Part shown: positions 43,925-54,378 of the stretch, piece after piece
Position numbering within the stretch: the stretch's first letter is position 1
How the letters are laid out: each line of letters starts with the position of its first letter
Assembly: GCA_037349315.1 (NCBI GenBank)
Contig: JBAIAC010000059.1
Coordinates: 26,940,501-27,004,500 of the forward strand
Source of the DNA: Chelydra serpentina
Lineage: Eukaryota; Chordata; Testudines; Chelydridae
DNA length: 64,000 nt
Direction of reading: 5' to 3'
Program-made: the position numbers and the translations under genes
The notes under the pieces: model-generated
The model's database searches: none
Told to the model about the DNA's origin: nothing
The model's input: only the letters and a program-made list of their open reading frames with translations

Positions 43925-46096
43925 ATCCTTAGCACTTTAGCTCGGTCCCTTATCTCTTCCCATTATACTAACAAATCCAGCTGGTTGTGGGAAATGCAGC
44001 TCACAGTTTCTTTGTTCTTCACACATATTAGTAAGGACGTCTAAGTATCAAAAGTCAAATCCAGAATTCTATCTCAGGCTAAGAAACAGGCTTATATGCT
44101 AACAAGAGGGAATCCCCTTAGAAACAGTTGTGTTCCAAAGCAGATTAGATTAAACAATTAAAAGGTCCTTCTAGAGGACAACTCTGCCCTAGTGCAGGGG
44201 ATGGGCTAGATGGCTCAGGAAATCCTTCCAACCCTAGGGATCTAAGACAGACACTGAGGGTTGGCAGAGGGAAATTTTTATTTGGGACAAATATAATCAA
44301 GAGGGAGGCACTGGGGTAGATTAAGGGGGCCTTGCACAAATTCCAAACTTGTTACTATATTAAATGTTTATATTATGCTCATTGCCCATGTAGAGAACCG
44401 GGGCAGTCTCCCTCCAAACTAGAGGGTAAAGAGCCACTCTCTCAGCCTGAGTGCGTGGAGCCAGGACAAGCTTACTCCACCCCCTGGAAGGTGGGGGGGT
44501 GGAACAGGAAGTACAAAAGGACCCTCTCCTCCCGCCACTGTCAGGGCCCTGGGCTGGAACACAGTGGAGTCGGGTGGGCCTGGGTTCCCCTACCCCTGCC
44601 AGCCCGCCTCGAGTGGCAGAACCCCGATAAAGAGCATTGACTCTTGCCAACGCTCTCCTGCCTGAGGGATGCGCCCCTGACTCTTGCCGGTACTCCTGTG
44701 TCACGACAATTACGGTGGCATACCTCCCTTCGCTAATTCCCCGTGAATGGAGAGATTTGACCAAGGCCTTTTGGCGAGGCAGTAGCTCCCCACTGTCCCC
44801 CAGCGACTTGGCGGACCAACTGAGAGCTTGCTACAGCCCAGCTCAATTAGATGCTGCTTTACAAAAAATATAGCTATATAGACAACAAGAATAGTCTCTA
44901 TAGCATTTTCGTTACTTTTGCCAAGCATCTGTTAATAACTCAGGAGAATAAAGAACCCTCTCCCTACATCTCAAAAATAAAGTCCTACATTATTAATTGT
45001 TTGTGTGCTGATAGGAGATAGAGCACCAGTCAGCGACCAAGGCCCCATACTAGTCCCTGTACATGCGTATAACAGAAAGACTATCTGCTTGAAAGAGCTC
45101 ACAGCTTAAAACAAATAAATCCCCCCCCCCCCCCCGCCTTGCTCGCTGGAGGCTGCTAAACTCTCTCCTTGGGGGACTGTCCAGGGGAGTGAATTCCAAA
45201 GGAATTCTCCCTCTAGGGAGAGCCCCACTGCCAGCCCTGGAGCGTTCCATCCCAGGGACCCCGGGCAGAACCAACCCAGCTTAGCTCCACTGTCACTGTG
45301 GGGTACAGGGGAGAGGAACAGGAATGACTGTAACAGGGTTTGAGTTTAGCTCCATCACAGAGCACAGGATTCTAACACTGCCTCACTTGAGTGGCTCCCC
45401 ATAGGCACTGTCTCAGTGGCTCTTACACTTTGAGACACTGAAAAGCAGCCTGGGGCCTTAGGAACTGCAGCTCTGCAGGTTGGCTGGCTCCTTGGCTGTT
45501 TGTGTTGCACTGAATTTGTTTCTTTATCTCCAAGGCTATTTTTAATTCAAGTTCCTGCCTGGAACCCCAGAAAGGTCTCATGGGGCCAGTCAGCTGTTTG
45601 GGGATAATGTACTGGGCCAGTCTGTCTGCTGTGATCCGCTTTTAGTTACAGATCCTTGATTCTCTGTCCTAGCCCTGGCACAGGCTAGAGCAGCCTGGGG
45701 GTTGTTCTAACTTGTGCCAGCTGCCACTGGTCCCCAACAAATGGTGCTGCAGCTGGGGATGCACTCCAGTCACTCCTCTTCCCCACCTCTCTGTCCATAG
45801 CACTCTGCACCACTGTGTTGGCGCTACAACCATAGGGGAATCCCCCACACTGGGAATATCCTCAGATGGAGAGTTACAGGCTGACTCTGCTCTTCTTGTG
45901 CCAGCTGAGTGGTGAAAAGGGAGTGGAGCAGGTGAGAGAATCTGGGCCACTCTGGGCATCTCTGCTCTGAGTCCCCCTGGCTTCCGGCTGGGATTCAAAA
46001 CTTGTCATTCCTGCCATGAGCCTGTTTCACTTCTGCTCCTGCTGCTGCTGCCCTGGGGGAGACTCTTGGGTTTTACAGTAACTTTAGGTTTCTTAC
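43925..46096. other. Intron 1 sequence, mostly unassigned
   Basis: 44340-44715 contains LTR-like text (GGAAGTACAAAAGGACC, CCCGATAAAGAGCATTGACT) without clear ends. 45030-45110 holds a dispersed repeat fragment (CCCCATACTAGTCCCTGTAC, AAAGAGCTCACAGCTT) and 45121-45136 a C run. No gene-like frame. Confidence 0.4.
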
Positions 46097-46379
46097 CTTT
46101 TTCTCTATCTTTTCTGAGTTTTGCAGCAGAATCTCTGAGATTAATCTGAGTGAAAACATTTATGGTCACATTTACTGCAGCGTCTCCACCATAGAATTCC
46201 ATCAGGAGGTTCTTAGTATCTATTGCATCAGCATTCTCCAGCCGACCTCGGGGGATGGTACCTTTCCCCTCAAAGTCAGAGTATGATAGTTTATCTTTAA
46301 ATCTTTTCAAGTCTTCCCGAGAAAGGTCATATAGGGCTCCTAAGAGCAGGTCACTGATTCTGCTGCTTCGATTTCCCAT
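46097..46379 (-). CDS. NLRP exon 1: pyrin domain (PYD)
   Basis: First coding exon, ATG at 46379-46377, 94 codons plus one base. The product reads as a death-fold PYD: an N-terminal LLLGALYDLSREDLKRFKDK helix pair typical of pyrin domains, an acidic/basic charged middle (SDFEGKGTIPRGRLE) and a closing IDTKNLLMEFYG segment. The exon stops at a consensus donor (AAAAAG followed by GTAAGA on the minus strand). PYDs recruit ASC in inflammasome assembly; that function is known for the family and only inferred here. The ATG lies right after a short stretch lacking a convincing acceptor, so this is probably the first coding exon with the 5'UTR exon elsewhere. Reading through the donor gives a basic, serine-rich tail, which I treat as intron. 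Confidence 0.85.
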
Positions 46380-46499
46380 CCGTGAGTATCAGGAAACAAA
46401 ACTAAAATACAAAGTAAATTGCTGTTAATAATTAATATGGAATAATCACAATATTTCCCATGTAGAAGAAAGAAGCTTAACCTTGGGGCTCGTAACTCC

Positions 46500-46665
46500 T
46501 TGGTGCTTTGCCTCACAAGGACTCACTGGACTTTGTCTCTCCGTGCCTCAGTTTCCCCCTTTGTAAAGTGGGGATAATCATAGGGCTCTAGCACACAGGG
46601 GAGTTATGCAGCTTAGTTAATGTCTGCAAAGCCTGTTGAGGATCTAGGATGAAAGGTGCTATAAT
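46500..46665 (+). repeat. MIR-type SINE fragment
   Basis: TCTCCGTGCCTCAGTTTCCC with CTTTGTAAAGTGGGGATAAT followed by ATAATAATA and downstream wording ATGAAAGGTGCTATAA matches the MIR core and 3' part known from amniotes. Old, diverged copy 120 nt upstream of the NLRP start. Confidence 0.7.
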
Positions 46666-46996
46666 AATAATATTTATCATCCAAATGGATTTCAGAGCAC
46701 AGAGCTGAGTTCCCCCCAGTTTAAAATATTTCAGAAAACAACCAAATGCAGTCTGAAATCTGTACATCACAGTCTTGGAATATCAGGACCTGTGTACTGA
46801 GACCCACTGTTAGCTTTGCACGGCCTCAGGAGGGTTTTGGATATCAGAGCAGCAAGATGAAGGGTAGCAATGGTAACTTCTGATATACTGACTAGGGCCC
46901 ATTTTGACAGGTCCCACGACTGTATAAACTGTAACTTGTTCAGATTAGAAGTAGCCTGTCCGCAGAGAATAATGTATTTACTGTTAGCCAGACATA

Positions 46997-47116
46997 GGGT
47001 TACCAGATAGCAACTGTGAAAAAACGGGACAGGAGGTGGGGAGTAACAGGTGCCTATATAAGAAAAGGTCCCCAAAAATGGGACTATCCCTTTAAAAATG
47101 GGACATCTGGTCACCC
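46997..47116. mobile_element. Tc1/mariner-like MITE, 120 bp
   Basis: Ends GGGTTACCAGAT and ATCTGGTCACCC are inverted repeats (one mismatch) bordered by TA on both sides (46995-46996 and 47117-47118), as for Tc1/mariner insertions. Partial relatives (AGGGTGACCAGAT at 12988 and AGGGTGATCATAT at 2770) suggest a family. Confidence 0.7.
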
Positions 47117-47868
47117 TAGCCAGACAGCTATTGGAAACAACAGCTAGTAACCCTCAACTGATTTGTTCTCTCAGTCTTCTCAATGCTCAAACACAGGCAC
47201 CCAGAGAATCTAGAAAGAGGAAACAATTTGCTCAAAGTTTATTTCTGCAGTAGAGGAAAAGTAACACATTTCCAGTTAAAGCTGACCTTCCGAGCTCCCT
47301 GAATTTCTACAGCAGCCCTCTTTTATTTTTCAGCCTTCCTAGTACTAATTACACACACACACACACACACACACCTTTCTTCTGTTTTTTATTCTTCCTG
47401 GAAACTTGCCTTTTGGGCATCCCCCTTTGGCCTCAGCAGTTTGCACAACTGTTTCCTGTGAATAGTGACACCACAAACTCCATAGACGTGTTCATCTCTT
47501 TTCCCCTCCTATACACTCTGTACTGGGAGAAAATAAAGTAGCAGATTGACAGTAGTGTAGAAGTTTAACCTAAACAAAAAACCAATGTATAAAGTAAAGA
47601 ATGTGACAGGGAGGGGAGAATGCTCCCTGCATCTGCTCAATATGAAAATAGCAGTGATATGAGCAGGCAGGGGGGCTTCAATCCCTCTCACTCTGTTTTT
47701 TCTGTGAGGGGGAGGGCACAATCGTTGTTGTTATTGTTGTTTTTAAATCTGGTTTCATTATTTTTAATTTAAAACTTTGAGAAAGCAGAAGAGGATCTTC
47801 ATGGACCAGGAATTTCATAAGCTTACAAAATGACCATGAAACAGCTTTACAAGTCTTTTTTACAGTTA
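47117..47868. other. Unassigned; CA microsatellite
   Basis: A (CA)n run at about 47350-47373; otherwise AT-rich text without protein-like frames. Confidence 0.45.
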
Positions 47869-48439
47869 GGCCTGGTCTACCCTGGGTGGGGAGGCGATCG
47901 ATCTAAGGCTAGGTCTACACTAACCCCCCCTATCGAACTAAGATACGCAACTTCAGCTACGTTAATAACGTAGCTGAAGTCGAAGTACCTTAGTTCGAAC
48001 TTACCTGTGGTCCAGACGCGGCGCGCAGGCTCCCCCGTTGACTCTGCCTACTCCACTCGTCGAGCTGGATTACCAGCGTCGACGAAAGAGCACTTCCTGG
48101 TTCGATTTATCGCGTCTTGACAAGACGCGATAAATCGAACCCAGAACATCGATCCCGTGCCTCCGACGCGACGGGTAAGTATAGACATACCCTTAGTTAC
48201 TCAACTTCAGCTACGTGAAGAACGTAGGTGAAGTCAACGTACTTAGATCTACTTACTGCGGTGTCTTCACTGCAGGTCGACTGCTGACGCTTCCCCGTTG
48301 ACTCCGCCTATGCTTCTCACTCCGGTGGAGTACCGGAGTCGACGGGAGAGCGCTCGGCGGTCAATTTATCGCATCTTCACTACACGATAAATCGACCCCC
48401 ACTGGATCGATTGCTCCAGAGGTAAGTGTAGACATGCCT
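47869..48439 (+). mobile_element. Harbinger MITE with a second MITE nested inside
   Basis: Outer element: left GGCCTGGTCTACC, right TGTAGACATGCCT, flanked by TTA (47866-47868 and 48440-48442). A second, related MITE (about 47905-48192, GGCTAGGTCTACACTA to TAGACATACCC) is inserted in it. TIR wording and the 3-bp TTA fit PIF/Harbinger and resemble the ends of the autonomous element at 50446-55174. Two near-perfect palindromes lie in the inner one. Confidence 0.8.
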
Positions 48440-48442
48440 TTA

Positions 48443-49309
48443 CTCAGGAGGGAAGTTGCTCTGTATTGAGCCCAATAACTTGTGTGTGTTAAGCAGATCG
48501 TCCAGAATGGCATGCAGTCTTGCAGACTCAAAGAAATGGAAAACTATTGTCACATGGCAGTTTGTTCCAGCCGGTTAATCACCTTCACTGTTAGAAATCT
48601 GTGTCTTAATTGTCTGATTTTAACTTTCAGCCGTTGGATCTTATTATGCCCATCTCTGCTAGTTAGTAGCTGGTACTGTCTTCTCCAGGAAGGTACTTCT
48701 AACTCCATGATCAAAAGGATCAAGAGGTGACTTGATCAACTGAACAAACTGAGCTCTTTATATCTCACTGTGAGGCATTTTTCTCCAGCCTTCAAACAGA
48801 ATTGTGGATCTTCTCTGCAATCTCTCCAATTTTTCATCATAGATATGGTGAAAAGATATGGACACCAGAACTGGACTCAATATTCCAATATTGATCTCAC
48901 CAATACCATATACAGAGATAAAATCCTCTCCCTACCCCTACTCACTATCTCCTGTTCACACTTCAGAAGGATTCCTTCAGCCCTTTTTGCTACAGCATCA
49001 CGTTGGGGTTCATGCTGAGTTGCTTGTTCTTTATGACTCCAAAATCTGTTTCAGAATCACCGGATACAATCCCCCATACCGGAGGGTCAACCTGCACTCA
49101 ATGTTCCTACCTGTAGGCTCATGCTCGCCCTTCCTCCCTCCCCTCCCTCACCCCCTGAGCTGCCGAGACATCTGGGAACTAGAGAAAAGGGTAGAACGTT
49201 CCGCTCCTTTCCGGGTTAGATATTTGTGTGTGTAGATACAGACTACAGCAGATACAATCCTGGGATCAGATCTGCTCCACTTCAGGAGACAGTGGAGAAC
49301 TCACTAGAG
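48443..49309. other. Unassigned
   Basis: Short frames only. 48780-48880 carries old LINE 3' wording (CAATTTTTCATC, ATATGGACACCAGAACTGGA) suggesting a CR1-like or other LINE remnant on the minus strand. Confidence 0.35.
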
Positions 49310-49866
49310 CCGTGGGTCTCAAACGTATGTGATCAGGCTCCCCTCCATTGCGTCTGTAGTCGCTTATCCCCTCCCCTCCACAAGTACATGTACCGCCACT
49401 CAGCTCTGAAGGCAAAGCAGAAAGCTGTGGCTGCTGGCTGGCTGCCCAGCTCTCAAGGCAGCACTGTGCAAGCAGCAGCACAGAAGTAAGGGAGGTGATG
49501 TGAATATCACTTTCCACAGCAGACTTAGCACCCCATCGCCACCCTTACTTCTGTGCTGCTGCTGCCATCCTGGGGCTGACAGCCAGCCAGCTACAGGTGA
49601 GATGGGGAGGAGGGGAGGAGAGCCTGAGCCGGGCTGCCTCTTGGTGAGGGATTGAGGTGGGGAGATGGGAAAGGAGAGTCTGAGCCTGGGCGGTGGGGCT
49701 CTAGCCGTCCCCTTTAGCCCCACTTCCTGGATGTGCCCAGCCCTTCTGCATGAGCCCCAGCCACCCAGGGCTGACAGCCAGAGCTCTTAAAAAAACAACT
49801 CCAAAAAACCCCACACAAAGCTTGCGCCTCCCTTGGAAGTCCCACCCCATAGTTCAAGAACCGCTG
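49310..49866 (+). mobile_element. hAT (Charlie-like) MITE
   Basis: Left CCGTGGGTCTCAAAC, right TTCAAGAACCGCTG, an eroded CAGTGGTTCTCAAAC-type TIR. Flanks CACTAGAG (49302-49309) and CACAAGAG (49867-49874) match at 7/8. Contains inner arms built on CAGCAGCACAGAAGTAAGGG and CCCTTACTTCTGTGCTGCTG. Confidence 0.72.
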
Positions 49867-49874
49867 CACAAGAG

Positions 49875-50445
49875 AGCTGCACCTTCCCAATGTTCTTCAC
49901 TCCTAACAGGAGACATGACTGTCCTTTAAAAAGCAAAATCCCTGATCTGACCTGCCATTAGCCAAGTACAGTATATTTCATATTTCACTCACCATGCAGC
50001 ACTGAAGAGAGTTAGTTCAGTTTGAATTATGATACATTTCTCTTCATCTCAGAACGAGCTGGCGAAATTTAAGGAGTTTCACTTTCTAAAAGTAATTCAG
50101 GCCTCCTCACTGTCTGTCTCTCAGCACTGAATTCACTTCGTTTCCCCTCCCCTTTTCTGGGTAAAGAAAATACTGTCGTCCCGCACCACCCCCACACAAA
50201 CACAGTACAAGAAACAGAGCAGCTGTAAAACAAATGTAAGACAAGAAATGCCTAGTAAATGGCCAGGAATACACAGCTTCAGGAGCAATATTGATGAATA
50301 CGCTTGACAGAGATCAACAAGTTCTATAGTGAGCTATGAAATACTCTGATATAATTTAGTCAAATATTTACCATCCTCACGGACTTTGACCCAAATGTTG
50401 AAACTTGGATGCTAATAAGTTAGGCTTTGTCTAGGTGACCAGTTA
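49875..50445. other. Unassigned
   Basis: AT-rich text without a recognised feature, up to the TTA target site of the Harbinger element. Confidence 0.4.
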
Positions 50446-50825
50446 GCCCTGGTCTACACTACGAGTTTAGGTCGAATTTATTAGCGTTATTTCGATTGAT
50501 CCGTGCACCCGTCCTCACGACGAAGCCCTTACCATCGACTTCTAGGGCTCTTAAAATCGATCTCACCACTCCACCCCCAACGAGAGAATTAGCGCTTAAA
50601 GCGATATTGCTGAATCGATGTAGGCTTAGTGAGGACGCAATTCGACAGTATCGGCCTCCTAAATCTATCCCACGGTGCAACAGCTGACCGCTCTGGACAG
50701 CGGTCTGAGCTCGAATGCTCCTCCCAGGTAGACAGGAAAAGCCCCGCGAACTTTTGAATTTCATTTCCTGTTTGGCCAGCGTGGTGAGCTGCAGGTGAGT
50801 GCAGATCTCATCAGCAGAGGTGACC

Positions 50826-51354
50826 ATGATGGAGTCCCAGAACCGAAGACGAGCTCCAGCATGGACCGAGCGTGAGGTACTCGATCTGATCGCTGTTTGG
50901 GGAGACGAAACCGTGCTAGCAGAGCTAGGGTCCAAAAGAAGAAACGCCAAGACATATGCCAAAGTCTCCAAGGGCATGCAGGACAGAGGCTACAACAGGG
51001 ACGCGCAACAGTGCCACGTGAAAATTAAGGAGCTCAGGCAAGCCTACCAAAAAACCAGAGATGCAAACAGCCGCTCTGGGTCACAGCCCCAGACATGCCA
51101 CTTCTATGATGAGCTGCATGCCATTCTAGGAGGTGCAGCCAGCACAGACCCTCCCATGTGGTTTGACTCCGTATGTGGATCATCAGAACCCACAGAGGAG
51201 CCTGATGATGATAATGATGCTGAAAACAGCACACAGACCCAGCAAGGAAGTGGAGAAGCCCTTTTCCCCGACAGCCAGGAACTCTTTCTCTCCCTGGAGC
51301 CAGTACAGTTCGAACCCTCCCAAGGCGTGCTCGATGCAGGAGAAGGGACCTCTG
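50826..51354 (+). CDS. Harbinger Myb/SANT-like protein, exon 1
   Basis: Starts ATGATGGAGTCCCAG at 50826 and ends at the donor CTCTG/GTGAGT (51354). The N-terminal 95 residues form a Myb/SANT-like trihelix domain: APAWTEREVLDLIAVWGDET, a basic helix KRRNAKTYAKVSKGMQDRGY, QQCHVKIKELRQAYQKTRD. An acidic linker (EPDDDNDAEN) follows. In Harbinger transposons this partner binds DNA and carries the transposase to the nucleus and to the element ends. Read with exon 2 it gives a 356-residue protein. Confidence 0.88.
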
Positions 51355-51435
51355 GTGAGTGTACCTCTGTTTAATTAATACATGTTTTATAAGCAAGCGT
51401 GTTTAATGATTAATTCGTGGCCAGTACAGCCACAG

Positions 51436-51837
51436 CTACTCGAAAAGTCTCTTAACATGTTCGGGGATGGAGCAGAAATCCTCCGGGGACATCTCCAGAA
51501 AGATCTCCTGGATGTGCTCCCAAAGCCTGTGCAAGAGGTTTCTGGGGAGGGCAGCCTTATCCTGTGCTCCGTGGTAACACACTCTGCCGCGCCAGGCAAG
51601 CAGCACGTAGTCTGGAATCAGTGCTTTGCAAAGCATGGCGGCGTACGGTCCTGGTTTTTGCTGGCATTCAAGCAACATCCTTTCTTTATCTGTGTGTGTT
51701 ATCCTCAGAAGAGTGATATCATTCATGGGAACCTGGTTGAAATAGGGGAATTTTAGTACGGGGGCATTCAGAGGGGCTCCGTCCCTGCTGGGCTGTTTGC
51801 CTGTGGCTGAACGGAAATCTTCCCCGCTGTGACCCAC
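51436..51837 (-). other. Antisense open frame within the Harbinger intron
   Basis: Minus-strand frame of about 130 codons inside the intron of the Myb-like gene. It looks protein-like: FPYFNQVPMNDITLLRITHT, DKERMLLECQQKPGPYAAML, ALIPDYVLLAWRGRVCYHGA, LLHRLWEHIQEIFLEMSPED. No ATG lies near its 5' end; the first Met is internal, so it may be an exon. No known family recognised. It may be a third gene or a host-derived insert; a chance frame is possible. Confidence 0.35.
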
Positions 51838-52262
51838 GCGGTGGGGGGAGGGGGCACAGCGAACATCTTGCCTGGGTGTGTGTCGGGGGGGGGGCGATTA
51901 GGTTCTCCCTGCATGTTAACCCGAAAACCGCCGCCCCCCCTAACTTTTCAATTGCTAACCTATTTGTTTTAAATTGCCAGCCCACGGGATGTTTGTTATG
52001 GGAAATGAGGGGGTTGCTGTTTGAAAACATTCCCGCCTGTTGTGAAGCTTAAAGAAGCCTATAGAGTGTCTTACCATGGCTGTCTGCAAGCCGAATTCTG
52101 TTGCCCGCCGGACCTGCTTGTGTGATCTCTCACAGCAAACCGGCAGACCCTCAATATAAGAGGCCCAGTGCAACCTTGGACAAAATGCACATGTGATATG
52201 TAATGTTTTGTTCAAACAAAATGTGTCTTTTACATTTGTCTCCCGTTTGCTTCCTCCCACAG

Positions 52263-52804
52263 CTACAAATGTTTCAACGCCACCCCTTTCATCACCATCC
52301 CAGAGGCTAGCGAAGATAAGAAGTAAAAAGAAAAGGAGTCGAGACGATATGTTCTCAGAACTCATGGAATCCTCCCACTCTGAGGCTGCCCAGCAGAATG
52401 CGTGGAGGCAGACACTGTCTGAGTCCAGGAAGGCAGAATTTGATCGCGCGGACAAGTGGCATGCTGAGGACAATGACTGGCGGGCTGAAGAGAGACAGCG
52501 GCGGGATGAAGAGAGTAGGTGGCGTCAGCGTGCAGAGAGAAGGCAGGATGCAATTCTGAGGCTACTGGAGGATCAAACGGAAATCCTCCGGCTTATGGCT
52601 GAGGACAGGCGTAGGGTTCAGGAAAGGCCGCCTGAGCCCAGACCGCCGCTACAGCCCCTGTGTAACCAACAGCCCTCCTTCCCGAGTCCCATAACCTCAT
52701 CCCCGAGACGCCCAAGAACGCGTTTGGGTGGCCTCCGTGCTCCCAGCCACTCAAGCCAAGAGAACAGTCCAAGCAAGAAAGGGCTGGCATTCAATAAGTT
52801 TTAA
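52263..52804 (+). CDS. Harbinger Myb/SANT-like protein, exon 2
   Basis: Acceptor GCTTCCTCCCACAG, then in phase with exon 1 (G plus CT) the frame reads ATNVSTPPLSSPSQRL, a basic nuclear-signal-like KIRSKKKRSRDD, and a long charged helical region (SESRKAEFDRADKWHAEDND, RAERRQDAILRLLEDQTEIL). It ends SKKGLAFNKF before TAA. The joined CDS, 529 plus 542 nt, is divisible by three. The helical half is likely the transposase-contact or multimerisation part, by analogy with other Harbinger partners. Confidence 0.86.
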
Positions 52805-52935
52805 AGTGCTGTGTGTCCTTGTCCTTCCCTCATCCCCTCCTCCACCACCCATCCTGGTGCTTCCCTTCCTCCACCACCTATCCCGGGAGACTGTGTCAGT
52901 TACCACCATAGTCCCCCCTCTGTGTTTTACAAATT

Positions 52936-52941
52936 AATAAA
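52936..52941 (+). terminator. Polyadenylation signal of the Myb-like gene
   Basis: AATAAA 132 nt after the stop codon of the plus-strand gene. Confidence 0.7.
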
Positions 52942-52969
52942 GAATGCATGATTTTTAAACAAGAATTAC

Positions 52970-52975
52970 TTTATT
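52970..52975 (-). terminator. Polyadenylation signal of the transposase gene
   Basis: Minus-strand AATAAA (plus TTTATT), 108 nt after the transposase stop, facing the signal of the opposite gene. Confidence 0.7.
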
Positions 52976-53082
52976 TCCTCTGCAAGCGGTGATCGAGGGG
53001 GGGAGGGCAGGGCGGTTTGGGTAAAGGGAAGTAGAGCGAATGAAGGGGCGGGGCTTTTCATTAGTGGGGAAAAACAGAACTT

Positions 53083-54378
53083 TCACACAGCATCCTGGCC
53101 ATTCATGAAACTTGTTTTCAAAGCTTCCCTGATGCGCAACGCACCCTGCTGTACTCTTGTAATAGCCCTGGTGTCTGGCTGTGCATAACCAGCGGCCAGG
53201 CGATTTGCCTCAACCTCCCACCCTGCCATAAACGTCTCCCCCTTACTCTCACAGATATTGTGGAGCGCACAGCAAGCAGTAATAACAATAGGAACATTGG
53301 TTTCGCTGAGATCTAACCTAGTTAATAAACTTCGCCATCTTGCTTTTAAACGGCCAAATGCACACTCCACCACCATTCTGCACTTGCTCAGCCTATAGTT
53401 GAAAAGGTCCTGACTACTGTCCAGGCTACCTGTGTATGGCTTCATGAGCCATAGCATTAAGGGGTAGGCTGGGTCGCCAAGGATAACTATGGGCATCTCA
53501 ACATCCCCAACGGTTATTTTCTGGTCTGGGAAGAAAGTCCCTTGGTGCAGCAGCTGAAACAGACCAGAGTTCCTGAAGATGCGAGCGTCATGTACCTTTC
53601 CCGGCCATCCCACGTTGATGTTGGTGAAACGCCCCTTGTGATCCACCAGTGCTTGCAGCACTATTGAAAAGTAACCCTTTCGGTTTATGTACTCGCTGGC
53701 TTGGTGGTCCGGTGCCAAGATAGGGATATGGGTTCCGTCTATCGCCCCTCCACAGTTCGGGAACCCCATTGCTGCAAAGCCATCCAGTATGAGCTGCACA
53801 TTTCCCAGACTCACAACCCTTGGTACAAGCAGCTTGGTGATCGCCCTGGCTACTTGCATGACAACAGCCCCCACTGTAGATTTTCCCACTCCGAATTGAT
53901 TCGCGACTGACCGGTAGCTGTCTGGCGTTGCAAGCTTCCACAGGGCTATCGCCAGTCGCTTCTCTACTGTGAGGGCTGCTCTCATCTTGGTGTTCTGGCG
54001 CTTCAGGGCAGGGGAAAGCAACTCACAAAGTTCCATGAAAGTGCCCTTACGCATGCGAAAGTTTCGCAGCCACTGGGATTCATCCCAGACCTGCAGCACT
54101 ATGTGGTCCCACCACTCTGTGCTTGTTTCCCGGGCCCAGAATCGGCGTTCCACTGTATCAACGAGCCCCATTACCACCATGATGTCCACCTTGCGGGGGG
54201 GCCTTTTCTGAGAGAGGTCTGTCTCCATGTCCTCATCACTCTCCTCAGGCTGATGCTGTCCCGTCCTCGCCTCCTGTTGCTCTAGCAGCTCCCGGTTCTC
54301 GGTCTCCATATACTCCTGGACAATGCGCGTGGTGTTCATAACGGCCATAACAGTTGCGGTGATCTGATCGTGCTCCAT
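53083..54378 (-). CDS. Harbinger DDE transposase (HARBI1-like)
   Basis: A 431-residue frame from the ATG at 54378 (MEHDQITATVMAVMNTTRIV). The frame is open upstream to 54534, but those residues are low-complexity and pyrimidine-derived, so the internal ATG is preferred. N-terminal part: helix-turn-helix-like KRLAIALWKLATPDSYRSVA with NQFGVGKSTV. Catalytic core DDE_4: first Asp in GAIDGTHIPI, second in GWPGKVHDARIF, Glu in VVECAFGRLKARWR, with GDPAYPLMLWLMKPY and CCALHNICE as family hallmarks. All three catalytic residues are present and no stop or frameshift is seen. It cuts and pastes the element at TTA/TAA sites together with its Myb-like partner. Confidence 0.93.
   Translation of the reverse strand: MEHDQITATVMAVMNTTRIVQEYMETENRELLEQQEARTGQHQPEESDEDMETDLSQKRPPRKVDIMVVMGLVDTVERRFWARETSTEWWDHIVLQVWDESQWLRNFRMRKGTFMELCELLSPALKRQNTKMRAALTVEKRLAIALWKLATPDSYRSVANQFGVGKSTVGAVVMQVARAITKLLVPRVVSLGNVQLILDGFAAMGFPNCGGAIDGTHIPILAPDHQASEYINRKGYFSIVLQALVDHKGRFTNINVGWPGKVHDARIFRNSGLFQLLHQGTFFPDQKITVGDVEMPIVILGDPAYPLMLWLMKPYTGSLDSSQDLFNYRLSKCRMVVECAFGRLKARWRSLLTRLDLSETNVPIVITACCALHNICESKGETFMAGWEVEANRLAAGYAQPDTRAITRVQQGALRIREALKTSFMNGQDAV

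Larger units (their letters stand above)
2399..46379 (-). other. NLRP-family gene, whole span (8 coding exons)
   Basis: Span of a host NOD-like receptor gene with PYD, linker, FISNA-NACHT and LRR exons followed by a terminal exon. Coding exons from 5' to 3' are 46379-46097, 41609-41568, 34465-32704, 24911-24822, 20507-20334, 13454-13284, 12949-12779 and 2672-2399. Exon phases agree at every junction (phase 1 after exons 1 and 2, phase 2 after exons 3 to 7). Lengths total 2967 nt, which is 988 codons plus stop, with no internal stop. NLRP proteins of this architecture are cytosolic sensors that nucleate inflammasomes through PYD-PYD contact with ASC; that role is inferred here from domains. 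Closest type is NLRP3/NLRP12 by architecture, but orthology is not established. Non-coding 5' exons and the promoter were not found. Introns are packed with transposons. Confidence 0.87.

Noticed and set aside
43389..43940. Up to 183-codon GC-rich overlapping frames
   Set aside because: All lie in the palindrome of MITE copy 3; no frame has protein-like character.
46005..46096. Continuation of the PYD frame to a stop at 46005 as a PYD-only protein
   Set aside because: A consensus donor at 46096 and phase fit with downstream exons favour splicing. A PYD-only read-through isoform is possible but unsupported.
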